Below are positions 55,499-64,000 of a stretch of 64,000 bases of DNA, piece by piece. The notes beneath the pieces were generated by a model. The model saw nothing but the letters and a program-made list of their open reading frames with translations. It was not told where the DNA came from and searched no databases. The translations under genes were made by a program, and so were the position numbers. The DNA comes from Ochrobactrum sp. BTU1 (GTDB lineage: Bacteria > Pseudomonadota > Alphaproteobacteria > Rhizobiales > Rhizobiaceae): NCBI GenBank assembly GCA_018798825.1, contig CP076354.1, positions 1,488,001-1,552,000 on the forward strand, written 5' to 3'. How positions within the stretch are numbered: the first letter of the stretch is position 1; each line of letters opens with the position of its first letter.

Positions 55499-55969
55499 AT
55501 GCCTATCAAGGCTGATCTGGACGATATCGATTGGAAAATCCTTCGGGAGCTCCAGAATGACGGGCGCATCACCAATGTCGAACTCGCTGAACGGGTCGGA
55601 ATCTCGGCCCCTCCTTGCTTGCGTCGTGTACGCAAACTCGAGGAAAGCGGCGTTATTCGTGGCTATCGCGCAATCCTGAATGGTAATGCGCTCGGCCAGG
55701 ATCTGGTGGCTTTCTGCTCGGTTGGCTTGCACCGTCAGGCTGATGCCGATCTCAAGGCATTTGCGGAGAAAACGAAGCAGTGGCCTCTGGTACGCCGCGC
55801 ATGGATGGTTTCTGGCGAATCCGACTTCCTGCTTCATTGCGTTGCACGCGACCTCAACACCTTCCAGACTTTCGTCATTGAAGAGCTGACCGCGGCCCCA
55901 AATGTGGATTCAGTACGCACAGCGCTGACAATTCGTCCGGTCAAGGACGAGCCGCTGATGATTCTCTGA
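55499..55969 (+). CDS. lrp: Lrp/AsnC family transcriptional regulator
   Basis: 156 residues: HTH (about 8-50) with DDIDWKILRELQNDGRITNV and ELAERVGISAPPCLRRVRKLE, then the RAM ligand domain (GYRAILNGNALG, VSGESDFLLHCVA, SVRTALTIRPVK). It is likely a leucine-responsive global or local regulator forming octamers. ATG 55499 has CGGAG ahead; six more in-frame codons upstream lack conservation. A single-gene unit with a terminator. Confidence 0.93.
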   Translation: MPIKADLDDIDWKILRELQNDGRITNVELAERVGISAPPCLRRVRKLEESGVIRGYRAILNGNALGQDLVAFCSVGLHRQADADLKAFAEKTKQWPLVRRAWMVSGESDFLLHCVARDLNTFQTFVIEELTAAPNVDSVRTALTIRPVKDEPLMIL

Positions 55970-55990
55970 TAAGATAAGTATTCCATAGGA

Positions 55991-56023
55991 GAGCGACTGC
56001 GTTCCGGCGCAGTCGCTCTTTTT
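55991..56023 (+). terminator. Terminator of lrp
   Basis: GAGCGACTGCG-ttccgg-CGCAGTCGCTC followed by TTTTTATT. Confidence 0.92.
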
Positions 56024-56037
56024 ATTTGGAATTAAGT

Positions 56038-57099
56038 TCAGCTGTTAAAGACACGCTCATAAACGGCGCTGATAGAGTCCGCTTCTTTTTCGAGCGGAAA
56101 TGCTTCATGCACATGGGCAAGGGCATTTTCACCATGGCGCTGCGCCATAGCCGGATCGGCAAGATATGGCTCAATCGCATCGCGAAGCGCATCGCCATCA
56201 CCCGCTGCAACAAAGCTGCCTGTGCCATCCACGATCATTTCGGCATAAGCGCCGGCATCACTTGCAACGACCGCAGTTTTTGAAGCCATTGCTTCCAGCG
56301 GGGTCAGGCCAAAACCTTCGTTACGCGATGGCGCAACATAAAGCGTCAACCGGCGGTACCAGACACGGATATCTGGCACTTCACCTAAGATAAGAATACG
56401 ATCCTGAAGACCTGCAGCAGCAATCCGCGCTTTCAGATCATCCTCGAACGACTGATGTTCGGACGTTGTGCGACCGGTAATAATTGCCGTCCATTCCGGA
56501 TATTTGGGTAAAAGTGCGATCATGGCGTCGACAAAAAGGTCGGTGCCTTTGGAATGACGCACACGCCCAAAACAGCCAACGGCATATTTGCCCGGCAACC
56601 CTGATGCGCTGAATGCATCAGCCGCATCGACGGGCGGATGAAAACGCTCAAGATCGACACCATGCATAATCACATCATGCGGCACTTGAAGAAAACTGCC
56701 CGACCGGCCACTGGTCGCAATCACCGCATTCATACGACGGATCAGCCATTTGGTGAAAGGCTTGTGGTCACGCTGCGCAGCTGAGGTGAATACCAGTCGA
56801 AGCTTCATACGCAGAATATCGCGCATGAAAATACCCGCCAGCATTTCGATGTTGCGGCGTGCATGCCAGATACGAAAACGGCGTTTGGCAGGCTTCTTCC
56901 AGAACGAGAAAAGTGCTGACCAGCCCAGATGCGGCAGGCTGTCAGGAAGTCCCGGCCCCATTGTTGCAATGCCCAATCCCTTTGCGCGTTGCAAAGGGAT
57001 GAGCTGTACGATGGTCGAAGTCACACCCGAAAGGCGGCGCTTGAAGTTCGGCGCTACGACTTCCACCTGTTCAATGGGAACGGGCACGTTCCGACTCAA
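56038..57099 (-). CDS. wadC: LPS core mannosyltransferase WadC/LpcC (GT4)
   Basis: 353 residues. A GT-B enzyme: N-terminal half with [26 protein letters not shown] and [10 protein letters not shown]-terminal donor half with [20 protein letters not shown], the [13 protein letters not shown] segment and the EX7E-type [18 protein letters not shown]. It matches rhizobial LpcC, which adds mannose to the inner Kdo of the LPS core, and Brucella WadC, which starts the lateral core branch that shields the bacterium from host recognition. greA directly upstream is the conserved neighbour. The start is a TTG whose TTGA overlaps the greA stop, so translation is probably coupled; a GTG four codons on is the alternative. 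Confidence 0.87.
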   Translation of the reverse strand: MSRNVPVPIEQVEVVAPNFKRRLSGVTSTIVQLIPLQRAKGLGIATMGPGLPDSLPHLGWSALFSFWKKPAKRRFRIWHARRNIEMLAGIFMRDILRMKLRLVFTSAAQRDHKPFTKWLIRRMNAVIATSGRSGSFLQVPHDVIMHGVDLERFHPPVDAADAFSASGLPGKYAVGCFGRVRHSKGTDLFVDAMIALLPKYPEWTAIITGRTTSEHQSFEDDLKARIAAAGLQDRILILGEVPDIRVWYRRLTLYVAPSRNEGFGLTPLEAMASKTAVVASDAGAYAEMIVDGTGSFVAAGDGDALRDAIEPYLADPAMAQRHGENALAHVHEAFPLEKEADSISAVYERVFNS

Positions 57100-57569
57100 G
57101 CGAACTTGAAGCCGAGAATTTCGTAGGAACGCGAACCGCCGGGTGCATTGACCTCAATGGTATCGCCTTCACCCTTGCCGATCAGCGCACGCGCGATCGG
57201 GGAAGAAATCGAAATACGACCTTCCTTCACATTGGCTTCCTGATCGCCAACGATCTGATAGATTTTTTCTTCTTCGGTATCTTCATCAATAAGCGTGACG
57301 GTGGCGCCAAACTTGATCTTGTCGCCGGTCAGCTTCGTAACGTCGATAACTTCTGCGCGGCCAACGAGGTCTTCCAATTCGTTGATTCGACCTTCATTGA
57401 GGCTCTGCGCTTCTTTTGCTGCATGATATTCGGCATTTTCAGACAGATCGCCATGTGCACGCGCTTCAGCAATTGCCTCAATGATCCGCGGGCGTTCATT
57501 TTGCTGACGCGTGCGGAGTTCTTCCTTGAGGTTTTCGAAACCGCGAGGGGTCATTGGGAACTTTTCCAT
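57096..57569 (-). CDS. greA: Transcription elongation factor GreA
   Basis: 157 residues: [20 protein letters not shown], then the coiled-coil with the acidic tip [17 protein letters not shown] (Asp and Glu that reach the polymerase active site), and the C-terminal domain ending [18 protein letters not shown] and YEILGFKF. It rescues back-tracked RNA polymerase by transcript cleavage. ATG 57569 is the family start; the frame is open 33 codons further without conservation. It forms an operon with wadC (4-base overlap). Confidence 0.97.
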   Translation of the reverse strand: MEKFPMTPRGFENLKEELRTRQQNERPRIIEAIAEARAHGDLSENAEYHAAKEAQSLNEGRINELEDLVGRAEVIDVTKLTGDKIKFGATVTLIDEDTEEEKIYQIVGDQEANVKEGRISISSPIARALIGKGEGDTIEVNAPGGSRSYEILGFKFA

Positions 57570-57713
57570 ACCCAGTCCAGTCCTTTCCATCGCCCGCCGC
57601 ACGTCCCTCCAGGATGAGCGCGACGGCAGTTTGGTTGCCCGCCTGATCTTGAGCCATGTTTGGCACAAGACACCCGCCCGGGAGGTGAATTCACCCGCCG
57701 GTACACAAAAAGA

Positions 57714-57747
57714 AAACGGTCACCGAAGCACACGCTTCGGAACCGTT
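57714..57747 (-). terminator. Terminator of the DUF1176 gene
   Basis: A two-part stem, AACGGT + CCGAAGC / GCTTCGG + AACCGTT around an ACAC loop. Read on the minus strand it is followed by TTTTCTTTTTG. It lies about 90 bases past the stop at 57835. Confidence 0.75.
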
Positions 57748-57834
57748 CAAAGTGATGTTGCTTAAACTATAGCATTTTCGTCGATCATTTCACGAAGAAA
57801 AATTTAAGCCTGTTAATTGTATCCAAAACCGCAG

Positions 57835-58890
57835 CTATTTTGCGGATACAGGCCAGCTCGCTGGCCACTTTTCGGGGCCGTCCGCATAATTGCCATCGCA
57901 ATCGCCTTTCGAGCGTTCTTCAACGAGCACAAAGCGAACCTTGCCCTCCCCGTCGTCAGTCGCTTTCCAGACGTCATAGATGCCGCAATCACCCAATCCC
58001 CTGCCCTTGAAGAACGCTGTGATCGTTTTATTCGACTGCGACCAATCAATATTCCAGGCCTGGTCCGTTGTGCTTGGTCCAGCATCTGAAATGGTCGGCA
58101 GCGAAATTGGAACGACCTGATTCTCGCTCTGGCTATAGAATACGTAAGACTGATTATATGCCCCAGGAGAACCACAGGGCATTCCGATCAGATTAAGCCC
58201 ATCCGCAATCTTTGCATTAAAACCGCCACCGGAGCTGAACGAATCCCCGTTCGATGTTCCGCAAACGCCATCCTCGTCAGTGAAGTCTTTGCGGACTTGT
58301 TCGGGAATCTGCTGAACATCCTTGATCAATGTCACATCAGGCGCAGGCGGGGCTGACTTGGCACCTTTGGCTTGAAGTGCATCAACCGTTCCCGCACGCG
58401 ATTGCTGTTCGTCAATATAGATCAAGCCTCCCACAAAACCGGAAAGCGAATAGTTCGAAACCTTGCCTGCGAATTTAAGCTGCAGCTTCTGACCATTCCT
58501 CATCGCTTCAATCAATTTGGCGACCGCGTCCGCATCTCCATAGTTGAGTTGTTCATCCTGTAACTTCATGACTGACGCATCGACACTCAAAGCGGGCTTG
58601 CCATCAATCGATAGCTCCAGCTTACCCGACACTTTCGATGGGTCGATATAAGAGAGTTGAAGTTCAGGCTTTGCGCCCACAGCACGACCGCGATAAATGC
58701 CCAATCCCGGCGCACCGTCACTGGCAACTGGCGTCAGAGACAATGTGCAATTCTGCGCGAAATCACACAGGACGGATGTATCGCGGATCAACTTGTAGGC
58801 GGCGTAAGAGACGCCAAGACTGCTCAATATCGACGTAAAAACCGTCCCGGCCAGCAAGATAGCTTTACTGCTCTTTTTCAATGAAAGCAT
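57835..58890 (-). CDS. Exported DUF1176 family protein
   Basis: 351 residues. Signal peptide 1-30 (AILLAGTVFTSILSSLGVSYA). The mature part has the DUF1176 pattern: DTSVLCDFAQNCTLSL near the start, two C-terminal regions with paired cysteines (DEDGVCGTS, NLIGMPCGSPGAYNQSYVFY), and GLGDCGIYDVWKATDDG with SKGDCDGNY close to the end. Periplasmic, no established function. ATG 58890 is chosen with GGGGAG six bases upstream; the frame is open a further 41 codons. A hairpin terminator follows at 57714-57747. Confidence 0.83.
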   Translation of the reverse strand: MLSLKKSSKAILLAGTVFTSILSSLGVSYAAYKLIRDTSVLCDFAQNCTLSLTPVASDGAPGLGIYRGRAVGAKPELQLSYIDPSKVSGKLELSIDGKPALSVDASVMKLQDEQLNYGDADAVAKLIEAMRNGQKLQLKFAGKVSNYSLSGFVGGLIYIDEQQSRAGTVDALQAKGAKSAPPAPDVTLIKDVQQIPEQVRKDFTDEDGVCGTSNGDSFSSGGGFNAKIADGLNLIGMPCGSPGAYNQSYVFYSQSENQVVPISLPTISDAGPSTTDQAWNIDWSQSNKTITAFFKGRGLGDCGIYDVWKATDDGEGKVRFVLVEERSKGDCDGNYADGPEKWPASWPVSAK

Positions 58891-59102
58891 AAACAACTCC
58901 CCGCGTATAAATATTTGCTTTCTTATGTGCAGCAGTGTCGCAGTGAAACTACTACCTTGCCGATTATCCCGAATATTCTCTATAGCATATCCTGCCCCGG
59001 GAAGATGATCCAAATGAAAGAGGGCAGTTCTCTTTAGAGCACCCTCTGCGCTTCAAGAAGCCAAGAGCCGCTTAAAGAATTATTTGGTGGGATGAGGCAG
59101 CA

Positions 59103-60005
59103 ATGACGCGCGTTCAGGCAAATTTACTTCTCCTTTTGGCGGGCGTCATTTGGGGTATGGGCTTCGTCGCGCAGTCTACCGCAATGGCAAGCATAGGCCC
59201 CTTTTTGTTTATCGGTGTCCGTTCAGCCATTGCCGCCCTGACCGTGCTACCATGGTCAATCGCCGAAAGCAGACGCTCACCGCACAAGCTCAAAGGCTCG
59301 AACTATCTTTACTTCATGGTCGTTGGAGCAACGCTTTTTATCGGTCTTGTGCTGCAACAGATCGGACTGATCACCACCTCCGTCACCAATGCCGGGTTCC
59401 TGACAGGTCTTTACGTCGTGATGGTACCGGTGCTCGGCGTGATTATTTTCCGCAGCTGGCCACATCCTGTTGTCTGGCCAAGCGCTATCGCCTGCCTCAC
59501 AGGCATATTCCTGTTATCAGGCGGGGAACTAAGCGCTCTCAAGCAAGGCGACTGGCTTGTCATTGCCGGTGCTGTTTTCTGGGCCATGCAGGTTTTGTTG
59601 ATTAGCCGTGCCAATCGCGCAGGCCGCCCGATCACGCTGAGCTGCGTTCAGTTTGCGACCGCCGCAGTCGCAGGCTTGCTGATCGCCGCAGCAATTGAAG
59701 ACATTAACTGGAACGTCATCGCACTCACCTGGAAAGAACTGCTGTCCACAGGCGTCTTTTCATCCGGCATTGCCTTCACGCTGCAAGCCATCGGCCAACG
59801 CTACACCACCTCGGCGCAGGCTGCGATTTTCCTGTCGTCCGAAGCGATCTTTGCAGCAATGTTTGGCGCAATTTTCCTTGGCGACCGGCTGACATTCATT
59901 GGCTTTATCGGTTGCGGTCTGCTGTTTACAGCGATGCTTGCTGTCGAACTGGTTCCGATGTTCTGGAAACGTAAAGCGGAACCAATCCCGGCAGCTGCTG
60001 AATAA
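59103..60005 (+). CDS. EamA-type drug/metabolite (DMT) transporter
   Basis: 300 residues, ten membrane helices in two EamA repeats. The first repeat starts LLLLLAGVIWGMGFVAQSTAM and includes PFLFIGVRSAIAAL; the second has GDWLVIAGAVFWAMQVLLI and TSAQAAIFLSSEAIFAAMFG, followed by the FLGDRLTFIGFIGCGLLF end. Exporter of metabolites, substrate unknown. It abuts the converging DUF486 gene with no spacer. Confidence 0.92.
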   Translation: MTRVQANLLLLLAGVIWGMGFVAQSTAMASIGPFLFIGVRSAIAALTVLPWSIAESRRSPHKLKGSNYLYFMVVGATLFIGLVLQQIGLITTSVTNAGFLTGLYVVMVPVLGVIIFRSWPHPVVWPSAIACLTGIFLLSGGELSALKQGDWLVIAGAVFWAMQVLLISRANRAGRPITLSCVQFATAAVAGLLIAAAIEDINWNVIALTWKELLSTGVFSSGIAFTLQAIGQRYTTSAQAAIFLSSEAIFAAMFGAIFLGDRLTFIGFIGCGLLFTAMLAVELVPMFWKRKAEPIPAAAE

Positions 60006-60356
60006 TCACCCTCGGAAAATAAGGGCCGCCCCGCCTGCGATCAGCGCAAAGCCAAGAACATGATTCCAGGTGAAGGCTTCTTTGAGATAGAAGATCGAGA
60101 ACAGGCTGAATATCACCAGCGTGATTACTTCCTGCATCGTCTTCAGCTGCGCGGCTGAATAGACTTCATGCCCGATGCGATTTGCCGGCACTGCCAGACA
60201 ATATTCAATCAGAGCAATACCCCAACTGATGAAAATGACAGTGACCAGAGGCGTACTGGTGAACTTGAGATGCCCGTACCAGGCAAAGGTCATGAAAACA
60301 TTAGAGCCGATCAGAAGCAGGATCGGCAGAACACTTGGCGACATCAGTGCTGACAT
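60006..60356 (-). CDS. DUF486 family small membrane protein
   Basis: About 116 residues with four helices (about 9-30, 41-59, 72-92, 98-114). PILLLIGSNVFMTFAWYGHLK, WGIALIEYCLAVPANRIG and LKTMQEVITLVIF are conserved DUF486 pieces; the family belongs to the DMT superfamily and is dimeric. Function unknown. The start is uncertain: ATG 60356 or ATG 60344 (neither with a good ribosome site); the longer open frame to 60425 has no support. Confidence 0.8.
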   Translation of the reverse strand: MSALMSPSVLPILLLIGSNVFMTFAWYGHLKFTSTPLVTVIFISWGIALIEYCLAVPANRIGHEVYSAAQLKTMQEVITLVIFSLFSIFYLKEAFTWNHVLGFALIAGGAALIFRG

Positions 60357-60577
60357 GGAAAGAACTTTGGGGACCGGAAGAACACTGTCGCGGCTTGGCC
60401 CGAAACCGCTTTTAAGCGTTAGCACAAAGCCATGAAGATTTCGTCGGACTTATGACCATCAATTGGGCGATAAATCACCTTATTTGCGCCGCAGCTCTTA
60501 ACAGGCTCACTGACTGTTCGTTTACGCTTATCGGCTAATATGAACGGAAGCCCGGTTCCAAAATGAAAGGCAGGGGC

Positions 60578-61453
60578 ATGAGTTTTGCGTTGTCCGCTCG
60601 CTTTCAACATTACGTATTACCGGCATCTCTTGCGCTGTTCACACTTGTTGCAGGCTGCTCCGGAGAACGGCCGCCGCGACCGCAGGCAGATATTGGCAAC
60701 GCCGATGTCATGGTCCCGCCTGCCCCTGTTGCTTCGGTGAACACACCGCAGGAACAACGTGTCGTGGGGTTGGCGGAGGAAATCGAAAACAACGCCAATG
60801 AAATGACGACACAGAGCCAGCCGCATTACACTGGCGATTACGGTTTTGCGACTTCTGTACAAAACCCCGTCAGCACTGCGGAAAACATCTATACGATGTC
60901 TAATTCCGAAGCCGCTTGCCGAACCCGGCTAAAGCGCCTCGGTGTTGTCTTCACTGAAAAATCACCCATTAATCAAAGCGGCAGCTGTCGTATCGATAAC
61001 CCTATTGAAGTCAGCGGCTTCAACAGTGGGGCCATTGCTTTCAAACCTGCCGCGACTTTGAATTGTCAGGTGACAGAAGCCTTTGCGCGCTGGATCAAGG
61101 GCGACCTGCAGCCATCTGCACGCCTTCGTTATCTGTCCGGTATCAACACCATTCACAATGCCGGTGGCTATTCCTGCCGCACAATGAACCATCGCCGTGG
61201 CGCCAAGATGTCGGAGCATTCTCGCGGCAATGCGATCGATGTCACCAAGATCGTTCTGAATAACGGCAAGAGCATCACGGTGCGCAAGCCCGGCTTCTTT
61301 GCTTTCCGCGAAAAAGGCTTGCTCAACAGCGTGCGCTCGGACGCCTGCTCCTATTTCACAACCGTTCTCGGGCCTGGCTATAACCGCGAACATGCCGACC
61401 ATTTTCACTTCGACCTGATGCAGCGACGCAGCGGCCACCGTGCCTGCAAGTAG
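60578..61453 (+). CDS. Extensin-like C-terminal domain lipoprotein
   Basis: 291 residues. A lipobox TLVAGC puts the lipidated Cys at residue 27, so it is a probable membrane-anchored lipoprotein. A Pro/Glu/Asn-rich linker (30-90) precedes the extensin-like domain (about 105-290): CRTRLKRLGVVF, CRIDNPIEVS, the metal-binding EHSRGNAIDV and HADHFHFDL. The last two motifs are those of LAS-type D,D-peptidases (MepA/VanX-like), so it may cut peptidoglycan cross-links; the catalytic activity is not proved for the family. Five cysteines suggest disulfides. ATG 60578 has AAGG seven bases upstream. Confidence 0.85.
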   Translation: MSFALSARFQHYVLPASLALFTLVAGCSGERPPRPQADIGNADVMVPPAPVASVNTPQEQRVVGLAEEIENNANEMTTQSQPHYTGDYGFATSVQNPVSTAENIYTMSNSEAACRTRLKRLGVVFTEKSPINQSGSCRIDNPIEVSGFNSGAIAFKPAATLNCQVTEAFARWIKGDLQPSARLRYLSGINTIHNAGGYSCRTMNHRRGAKMSEHSRGNAIDVTKIVLNNGKSITVRKPGFFAFREKGLLNSVRSDACSYFTTVLGPGYNREHADHFHFDLMQRRSGHRACK

Positions 61454-61460
61454 TAAAAAA

Positions 61461-61482
61461 GCCCGGATCACCCGGGCTTTTT
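61461..61482. terminator. Bidirectional terminator after the extensin-like gene
   Basis: AAAAAAGCCCGG-atcac-CCGGGCTTTTT between converging genes; T-runs on both strands. Confidence 0.9.
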
Positions 61483-61535
61483 CGATTCTATTTCATCAGC
61501 TTAGCGAAACAGGCTGAATCAGTTCCCGAACTTGC

Positions 61536-61922
61536 TTACTCAGCCGGAACTGGTGTCGGCTGGCCACTCTTGTCGAGCGCCACCATGACGAATTCGCCAT
61601 GTGTAACCAGATCCATTTCGTCAGCTAGATAACGCTGAGCCCACGCTTCAACGCGCAGCGTAATCGAGGTGCGACCAACGCGCGTAATCTCGGTATAAAC
61701 ACAAAGAACGTCGCCAATCTTGACCGGCTTGGCGAAAGACATTTCACGCACCGCAGCTGTTACAACGCGGCCCTTGGCACGTTCTGCAGCACGAATGCCG
61801 CTGGCCGTATCCATCTGCGCCATAACCCAGCCGCCGAAAATATCACCAGCCGAATTGGTATCTTTGGGCATGGCCTGCGTGCGTACAGTCAACATGCCCT
61901 TTGGCGCATTAATATCGTTCAT
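61536..61922 (-). CDS. yciA: Acyl-CoA thioesterase, YciA type
   Basis: 128 residues, single hot-dog domain. RTQAMPKDTNSAGDIFGGWVMAQMD contains the catalytic Asn/Asp region of YciA; VTAAVREMSFAKPVKIGD and VYTEITRVGRTSITLRVEAW complete it. It hydrolyses a broad range of acyl-CoAs in the cytosol. ATG 61922 with a weak AAGGA upstream. Between here and the SH3 gene lie 285 bases with no gene I can support. Confidence 0.93.
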   Translation of the reverse strand: MNDINAPKGMLTVRTQAMPKDTNSAGDIFGGWVMAQMDTASGIRAAERAKGRVVTAAVREMSFAKPVKIGDVLCVYTEITRVGRTSITLRVEAWAQRYLADEMDLVTHGEFVMVALDKSGQPTPVPAE

Positions 61923-62207
61923 CAGTAGGTCCTTCGATCACCAGAGGCGCATCCCAAACCGCATGAAGCGGTTTCGTAAAAGATGCACGTCAAAACAGAA
62001 AACTAGAGTCATCGCTGAGTATGCTGCAAGCCTCTCCAAAGGGAAAGTGCGACATGCGCACCGCAGCCATGCAAATCAGGCACGAAACACCTATAAAAGT
62101 TAAACTCTTAATTATTAATCATACCGTAAATATTCATATTGGCTTTAAAGTAATAATAACAATTATCTGCTATGTATAAATTCATGTAATACATATCAGG
62201 GGCTAAA

Positions 62208-62792
62208 ATGAAGATTATTATTACATCATCTATTGCTACATTAGCAGTTTTATTTGCAACGAATGCTGAAGCATATAGTGGCCTTGCAACCGCGAATATA
62301 AATCTCCGCACTGGCCCCGGCACACAATACCCATCAATGGGTAGAATTCCGAATGGTGTCCTTCTCAACGTTGCAGGCTGCACCAGCGGATATGGTTGGT
62401 GTCGCGTCAACTATGCCGGCCTCGACGGCTGGGCTTCTTCAAATTACATCGCTGTACAAACCGGTGGTGGCGGCTACACGACCAACGACAATTTCGGCTC
62501 GACTGCCGCAGCCGTCGGCATTCCCCTGATTGCCGGACTGGTGGTCGGTTCGGCAATAAACAACAATCGATGGGACGATGGTCCAAATTGGGGACCAGGA
62601 TGGGGTCCACGCCCATACCGTTCCGGCTGGGGCCCCGGTCCTTATCGTCCGGGCCCAGGTTGGCGCGGGCCCGGCCAGTGGGGTGAACCACATCCACATT
62701 GGGGCGATCGTCCCGGCTGGCGCGACCACCCCGGCTTTCACCCAAATGTCTACGGCCCCGGTGATCGCTGGCGTCCACGCGGGCCACGGTGA
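62208..62792 (+). CDS. Exported SH3-domain protein with Gly/Pro/Trp-rich tail
   Basis: 194 residues. Signal peptide 1-22 (MKIIITSSIATLAVLFATNAEA); SH3_3 domain (about 24-83) with TANINLRTGPGTQYP and GWASSNYI; hydrophobic segment (about 98-115); then a tail of WGPGW/GPRP/RPGPG repeats with His, Arg and Trp and almost no Lys (120-194). Bacterial SH3 domains bind peptidoglycan; the tail looks like a wall- or surface-contact segment. AGGGGCTAAA precedes ATG 62208. Codons are AT-rich at the start and GC-rich from about 62290, a sharp change. Confidence 0.82.
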   Translation: MKIIITSSIATLAVLFATNAEAYSGLATANINLRTGPGTQYPSMGRIPNGVLLNVAGCTSGYGWCRVNYAGLDGWASSNYIAVQTGGGGYTTNDNFGSTAAAVGIPLIAGLVVGSAINNNRWDDGPNWGPGWGPRPYRSGWGPGPYRPGPGWRGPGQWGEPHPHWGDRPGWRDHPGFHPNVYGPGDRWRPRGPR

Positions 62793-62916
62793 TTGCCACC
62801 TCCTGACAGCCTGATGTCAGGAGCCATATAGAATTGCGACGCGGCGCACCGGATTTGTTCCATATTTTGATCCGGGCGCCCTTTTCATTTGTGCCGTGAA
62901 ATTCCATATTGGGACC

Positions 62917-64000
62917 ATGGCTTCCTCAAAAGACAAATACACTCAGGATTCGCATGATGAAACTCGCGGCTTTGGCGAAGCGCCTCAGTCCGGTTTCTCA
63001 GGTGCGCCGCTTTCAGGTTCAATTTCCGACTGGGCGAAAGAGATAGGGGATGAGGCTGAAAAACCTCAACCTAAAGCCAAATCACCCAAAGCGGCGAAGA
63101 CACCGAAAAAGGTGCCTGAACGCAGCAAAGAAGCGACGCGCAGCGCGCGCGGTACATCCATGGGCGGCGCGGCCTCCGCTAAGGAACGCGCAGCCGCGGG
63201 TCTTAATCCCGTGGCGGGCCTTGATATAAGCCTCGAAGACGCCACGGCTCTTAATCCTTCAGGCGCCACGGCTACCGTCAAAGCGCTGTCTGATCTGATT
63301 GAATCCGGCAATCCGCTGTTCAAGAATGGTGAGCTTTGGACACCGCACCGCCCTGCCCGTCCGGCCAAATCCGAAGGCGGGATTGCGATTGAGATGGAAT
63401 CGAGCTTCGAGCCATCTGGCGACCAGCCGACAGCGATCCGCGACCTGATCAGTGGCTTGAACGACGAAGATCGGACACAGGTTTTGCTCGGCGTCACCGG
63501 CTCCGGTAAGACCTTCACAATGGCGAAGGTCATTCAGGAAACGCAGCGTCCGGCGCTTATTCTTGCGCCGAATAAGACGCTTGCGGCGCAGCTTTACGGC
63601 GAATTCAAAAACTTCTTCCCGAACAATGCCGTCGAATATTTCGTTTCCTATTACGATTACTATCAGCCCGAAGCCTATGTGGCGCGGTCGGACACCTATA
63701 TCGAAAAAGAATCGACCGTAAACGAACAGATCGACCGGATGCGCCACGCAGCAACGCGAGCGCTGATCGAGCGCGATGACGTCATCATCGTGGCATCAGT
63801 TTCGTGCATTTACGGTATCGGTTCGGTCGAAACCTATACGGCCATGACGTTTGAGATGAAGATCGGCGACCGGCTCGACCAACGCCAGCTTCTCGCCGAT
63901 CTTGTGGCACAGCAGTATAAGCGGCAGGACATCAACTTCGTCCGCGGCTCATTCCGCGTGCGTGGCGATACAATTGAAATCTTCCCGGCCCACTTGGAAG
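62917..64000 (+). CDS. uvrB: Excinuclease ABC subunit UvrB, C-terminal part beyond the window
   Basis: 361 codons are present with no stop. The first 155 residues are a Lys/Ala/Ser-rich extension absent from E. coli UvrB but usual in Rhizobiales. The helicase-like core begins [18 protein letters not shown]; Walker A is [31 protein letters not shown] and the beta-hairpin region [20 protein letters not shown] that inserts between DNA strands follow. UvrB with UvrA finds bulky lesions and loads UvrC. ATG 62917 is set by the first in-frame start of the extension; GGGACC upstream is a weak ribosome site, so the start is less sure than the identity. Confidence 0.93.
   Translation, partial: MASSKDKYTQDSHDETRGFGEAPQSGFSGAPLSGSISDWAKEIGDEAEKPQPKAKSPKAAKTPKKVPERSKEATRSARGTSMGGAASAKERAAAGLNPVAGLDISLEDATALNPSGATATVKALSDLIESGNPLFKNGELWTPHRPARPAKSEGGIAIEMESSFEPSGDQPTAIRDLISGLNDEDRTQVLLGVTGSGKTFTMAKVIQETQRPALILAPNKTLAAQLYGEFKNFFPNNAVEYFVSYYDYYQPEAYVARSDTYIEKESTVNEQIDRMRHAATRALIERDDVIIVASVSCIYGIGSVETYTAMTFEMKIGDRLDQRQLLADLVAQQYKRQDINFVRGSFRVRGDTIEIFPAHLE

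Overview
The window looks like a chromosomal segment from an alphaproteobacterium of the Brucellaceae (Brucella/Ochrobactrum). The grounds are a recognisable BP26/Omp28 periplasmic antigen, the vtlR-trxB ... lrp-wadC-greA gene order, a 672-residue RpoD next to dnaG, a Bru-RS-type 98-bp palindrome, RIME-like intergenic repeats, and many Rhizobiales-only families (DUF475, DUF1176, DUF2165, IalB-like, HlyU-like). Extra genes such as an M28 aminopeptidase autotransporter fit a free-living or opportunistic Ochrobactrum-type genome, but this is inference. No transposase, prophage, plasmid gene or CRISPR array was found. Both ends cut a gene: tam on the left (C-terminus missing) and uvrB on the right (C-terminal half missing).

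Layout. 1-7.3 kb: tam, the ribosome-associated ABC-F factor ettA, a monoglyceride-lipase-like hydrolase, and an envelope-sugar group (lipid-linked glycosyltransferase, LABN membrane protein, UDP-glucose dehydrogenase, D-lyxose isomerase). 7.8-13.5 kb: a Rieske oxygenase/reductase pair of the glycine-betaine demethylase type, nicotinamidase, and small membrane proteins. 13.6-21.9 kb: an accessory, secretion-rich stretch with two exported choloylglycine-hydrolase-family enzymes, an outer-membrane barrel, a possible secreted Cys-His-Asp hydrolase, CsbD behind an EcfG-like promoter, an IalB-like protein and the M28 autotransporter. 22-35 kb: a CAU tRNA, bp26, and the housekeeping block rpoD, dnaG, yqeY and carA, with a Pho-boxed Na/Pi transporter. 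35-41 kb: carB and an SbmA/YddA-like ABC protein whose ATPase motifs are degenerate and which is bracketed by CTAG-ended palindromes. 41-46 kb: cspA, a broken NmrA-like gene opposite its TetR regulator, GST and aspartate aminotransferase. 46-52 kb: an alpha-r14-like small RNA, then a five-gene phosphodiesterase/ABC importer operon behind tandem Pho boxes. 52-64 kb: vtlR, trxB, trkH, lrp, greA-wadC, transporters, an extensin-like lipoprotein, a thioesterase, an SH3 protein and uvrB.

How the parts work together. Two separate transcription units, the Na/Pi transporter and the phosphodiesterase/ABC operon, carry good Pho boxes, so the window holds a phosphate-starvation module: direct phosphate import plus uptake and intracellular hydrolysis of a phosphodiester. 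Envelope construction is the second theme: wadC core mannosyltransferase, the glycosyltransferase/LABN pair, Ugd, exported lipoproteins and the autotransporter. Small-RNA and LysR control (alpha-r14-like sRNA, VtlR/LsrB) add a host-interaction regulatory layer. All functions are read from sequence alone; family names come from motif recognition, not database searches.
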